This document shows positions 6,319-7,811 of a DNA stretch of 7,811 nucleotides, in pieces (the stretch's first letter is position 1; every line of letters starts with the position of its first letter). The stretch is from Planctomycetota bacterium (GTDB taxonomy: Bacteria; Planctomycetota; UBA11346). The stretch spans positions 1 to 7,811 of the forward strand of contig CANETI010000111.1 in the NCBI GenBank assembly GCA_947440715.1, read 5' to 3'. Position numbers and translations under genes: made by a program. The notes under the pieces were generated by a model. It saw only the letters and a program-made list of their open reading frames with translations. It was not told the origin of the DNA and made no database searches.

Positions 6319-6330
6319 GGCAGACCGATC

Positions 6331-6927
6331 ATGAGTAATGCCCTACAACTCGCATTTGTAAGCCAAGCCGAGAGTAATCTTGCGCAGGCCGACGCGCTTT
6401 TGTGCGAGATGGGTGGCAGTCGTGGTCAAGCGCAGCACAGCGCTATTGATAATTGTTATCGTGTATTGCATACGATTTCGGGTTTGGCCAATTACTTAGA
6501 GTTGAGCCTTATTTCGACATTGACCCTGCGCGCAGAACAGCTGTTGGAAGAGATGCGGCTGAATCCTTTGCATCACCATGGTGCAAAAATTGAAACCTTA
6601 AAGCGTGCGGTAAAGCGTTTGTCGAGTTTGGTGTTGTCGCTCAAGCAGGGGGACAAGCCTCACGCATCAACGGCTGAGTCCGCAACTGACTCAGCGAGAA
6701 TACCGAACGCAGAAAAAGCCCAACGATTTGACGACACGCAAGAGAAACCGCAGGACGAGCAACTTATTAAAGAGTTACTTGCTTGGAGCTCCATTTCTCA
6801 TCGGTCAGCAGTAAAACGAATAAAACGGCCAATTAATCAGCCCGCCCCAGCATTTTATCGGCAATGTAATCAATCCACCACCGGGCCGCCGTTGGGCGGA
6901 AAAATGATTAGGATAGGTATATTATGA
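6331..6927 (+). CDS. Stand-alone Hpt-like protein with degenerate phospho-site motif
   Basis: This 198-residue protein has an N-terminal helical region (about 5-105) that matches the Hpt (histidine phosphotransfer) layout: FVSQAESNLAQADALL (9-24) for helix A, then CYRVLHTISG (42-51). His47 sits where Hpt domains are phosphorylated, but the usual HTIKG is HTISG: the conserved Lys after the His is Ser50. A further helix (68-76) and a basic helix (89-105) follow. From about 108 to the end the protein is polar and low in complexity, with no recognised domain. The domain is laid out like the N-terminus of the next protein, with the phospho-His also at residue 47, suggesting a duplication. The gene has no clear Shine-Dalgarno site, and its stop overlaps the next start by ATGA. 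It could be a phosphotransfer partner, a phosphate sink or a non-phosphorylated regulator of the CheA-like protein; the sequence does not decide. Confidence 0.75.
   Translation: MSNALQLAFVSQAESNLAQADALLCEMGGSRGQAQHSAIDNCYRVLHTISGLANYLELSLISTLTLRAEQLLEEMRLNPLHHHGAKIETLKRAVKRLSSLVLSLKQGDKPHASTAESATDSARIPNAEKAQRFDDTQEKPQDEQLIKELLAWSSISHRSAVKRIKRPINQPAPAFYRQCNQSTTGPPLGGKMIRIGIL
6886..6899 (+). other. Small GC hairpin before the CheA-like ribosome-binding site
   Basis: CCGCC and GGCGG pair around a GTTG loop, 11 to 15 bases upstream of the AGGATAGG ribosome-binding region. It is inside the end of the Hpt-like gene. It could modulate translation of the downstream gene but is short. Confidence 0.3.
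6910..6926 (+). promoter_or_regulatory. Ribosome-binding site and coupled start of the CheA-like gene
   Basis: AGGATAGG (6910-6917) lies 6 bases before the ATG at 6924. The ATG overlaps the TGA of the preceding gene as ATGA (6924-6927), the classic arrangement for translational coupling, so the two proteins are probably made in related amounts. Confidence 0.7.
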
Positions 6928-7811
6928 CCGATGAAATGATGTCGGAATTTATTGCCGAGGCGACCGACCACCTCACCCGAGCCGAAGAAATCCTCCTGAC
7001 CTTTAGTCGTCAGCCGGAACAAAATGATGCGGAAGCCATAAATGCCTGCTTTCGCTCAATTCATACCATCAAAGGTTGTTCAGGTTTTCTCGATCTTCCG
7101 CGCACCCAACATTTATCGCATGCGGCAGAACAAATTCTTGATGCGTTGCGTACGAATGCCCTCAAAGGTTCGGCGGCAGTTTTTGACGCGCTATTATTTT
7201 CAGTTACTCGTCTTCAGGGTCACGTTGAAATACTGAATGGACAATCACCATCGATTCCAGCAGAGGATGATGATTGTCTACAACAATTAGAAGCGCTACG
7301 CCAAAAACCGGAAGAAAAAGGCGGAAAACTACAGGTTAGCGCTAATTCCCCTAATGCAGGTCCATTGGCGGCAATTAGCACTGCGATCGCGGGAATTATT
7401 GTTTGCGGTCCTGATGAGGCGAGCGGAATTGTAAAAATCATTGAAGATCTTTCTCGGTGCATGTTAAGCGGGCCGTGGAGTTCAGATGCTCGCCCCGTGA
7501 TGACGCGAATTCGTCAATTATTGGACGGGCTTTCAGGCGATGGCGCTCAGGAAGTCTTTCAAAATATCGTTAAACAACTTGGTCAATTAGAAACACTGCA
7601 GCAAAATCCGTCTTCGGTAAGTGAGTTGACGAGTAGCGAAAACACCGTGGCAGGTGATGTGCTCACACCGATGCAGTCAGATCAGTCCAGCGATGCCTTG
7701 GGTGAATTTATTTCCGAAGCGAACGAATTACTCAATCAGGCAGAAGCCACCGTGGTTGGGAAAAGTGCTTTCAACTCGGAAGAAGTAAACACAGTTTTTC
7801 GCGCTTTTCAT
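6924..7811 (+). CDS. CheA-like histidine kinase with multiple Hpt domains, N-terminal part (runs off right edge)
   Basis: The frame is open for 296 codons to the window end. The first Hpt domain covers about residues 1-105: EFIAEATDHLTRAEEILL (8-25), then the canonical CFRSIHTIKGCSGFL (42-56) with phospho-acceptor His47, Lys50 and Gly51. A less conserved region (about 106-255) follows, with helical parts (190-225) and a polar linker. A second Hpt domain starts at about 259 (EFISEANELLNQAE) and reaches VFRAFH (291-296); its His296 is the last codon in the window. Such N-terminal Hpt repeats are typical of large CheA-type hybrid kinases in chemotaxis-like and type IV pilus pathways. Dimerisation, ATPase, CheW-like and receiver domains would lie beyond the edge and are not seen, so a multi-Hpt protein without a kinase domain is not excluded. 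It is coupled to the preceding Hpt-like gene. Confidence 0.88.
   Translation, partial: MTDEMMSEFIAEATDHLTRAEEILLTFSRQPEQNDAEAINACFRSIHTIKGCSGFLDLPRTQHLSHAAEQILDALRTNALKGSAAVFDALLFSVTRLQGHVEILNGQSPSIPAEDDDCLQQLEALRQKPEEKGGKLQVSANSPNAGPLAAISTAIAGIIVCGPDEASGIVKIIEDLSRCMLSGPWSSDARPVMTRIRQLLDGLSGDGAQEVFQNIVKQLGQLETLQQNPSSVSELTSSENTVAGDVLTPMQSDQSSDALGEFISEANELLNQAEATVVGKSAFNSEEVNTVFRAFH

Larger units (their letters stand above)
6028..6330. other. Non-coding divergent region between PDZ and Hpt genes
   Basis: These 303 bp carry no convincing gene; the longest plus-strand frame noted (6068-6169, 33 codons) is basic and featureless. The region contains a perfect TATAAT on the minus strand (6113-6118), a run of seven A (6101-6107), three GCTAA(A)TGG repeats (6181-6218) and a candidate plus-strand promoter close to the Hpt start. 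It must hold the promoters of both divergent genes. Confidence 0.7.

Noticed and set aside
7042..7462. Frames at 7042-7236 (plus) and 7220-7462 (minus)
   Set aside because: Both lie inside the CheA-like coding frame, which carries the canonical Hpt motif.

Overview
The window looks like ordinary Gram-negative bacterial chromosome at moderate GC. No phage, plasmid, transposase, CRISPR or RNA genes are visible. The lineage cannot be fixed from the sequence. An FHA plus zinc-ribbon protein, a large membrane-anchored AsmA-like protein, a CheA-like protein with several Hpt domains and several genes without a clear Shine-Dalgarno site would fit Planctomycetota or a relative, but this is a weak inference.

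Layout from left to right. (1) Minus strand, 1-1250: the N-terminal 416 residues of a large protein with one transmembrane anchor, AsmA/DUF748-like in appearance, running off the left edge. (2) Minus strand, 1379-1897: a 172-residue protein with an FHA domain and a C-terminal zinc ribbon. It lies upstream of and codirectional with the AsmA-like gene across a 128-bp gap that holds three imperfect 12-bp repeats. (3) Plus strand, divergent from the FHA gene: panC (pantothenate synthetase), ending at 2884. (4) 2890-3041: a striking intergenic element with five octamer repeats, a central 20-bp perfect palindrome, and five octamers in the opposite orientation. The arms form a 40-bp perfect inverted repeat. 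(5) Plus strand, 3055-5355: a complete PcrA/UvrD-type helicase whose start codon lies just outside the right arm. (6) Minus strand, 5383-6027, convergent with the helicase: a small exported PDZ plus coiled-coil protein. (7) 6028-6330: a non-coding divergent region with candidate promoters. (8) Plus strand: a stand-alone Hpt-like protein (6331-6927) with a degenerate phosphorylation motif, overlapping by ATGA a CheA-like gene (from 6924) that shows one complete Hpt domain and the start of a second before the right edge.

Most genes are unrelated housekeeping or envelope genes placed side by side. The clear functional unit is the coupled Hpt/CheA-like pair at the right end, probably the start of a chemotaxis-like phosphorelay. 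The observation most worth following is the symmetric octamer/palindrome element between panC and the helicase gene. No complete new system could be demonstrated.
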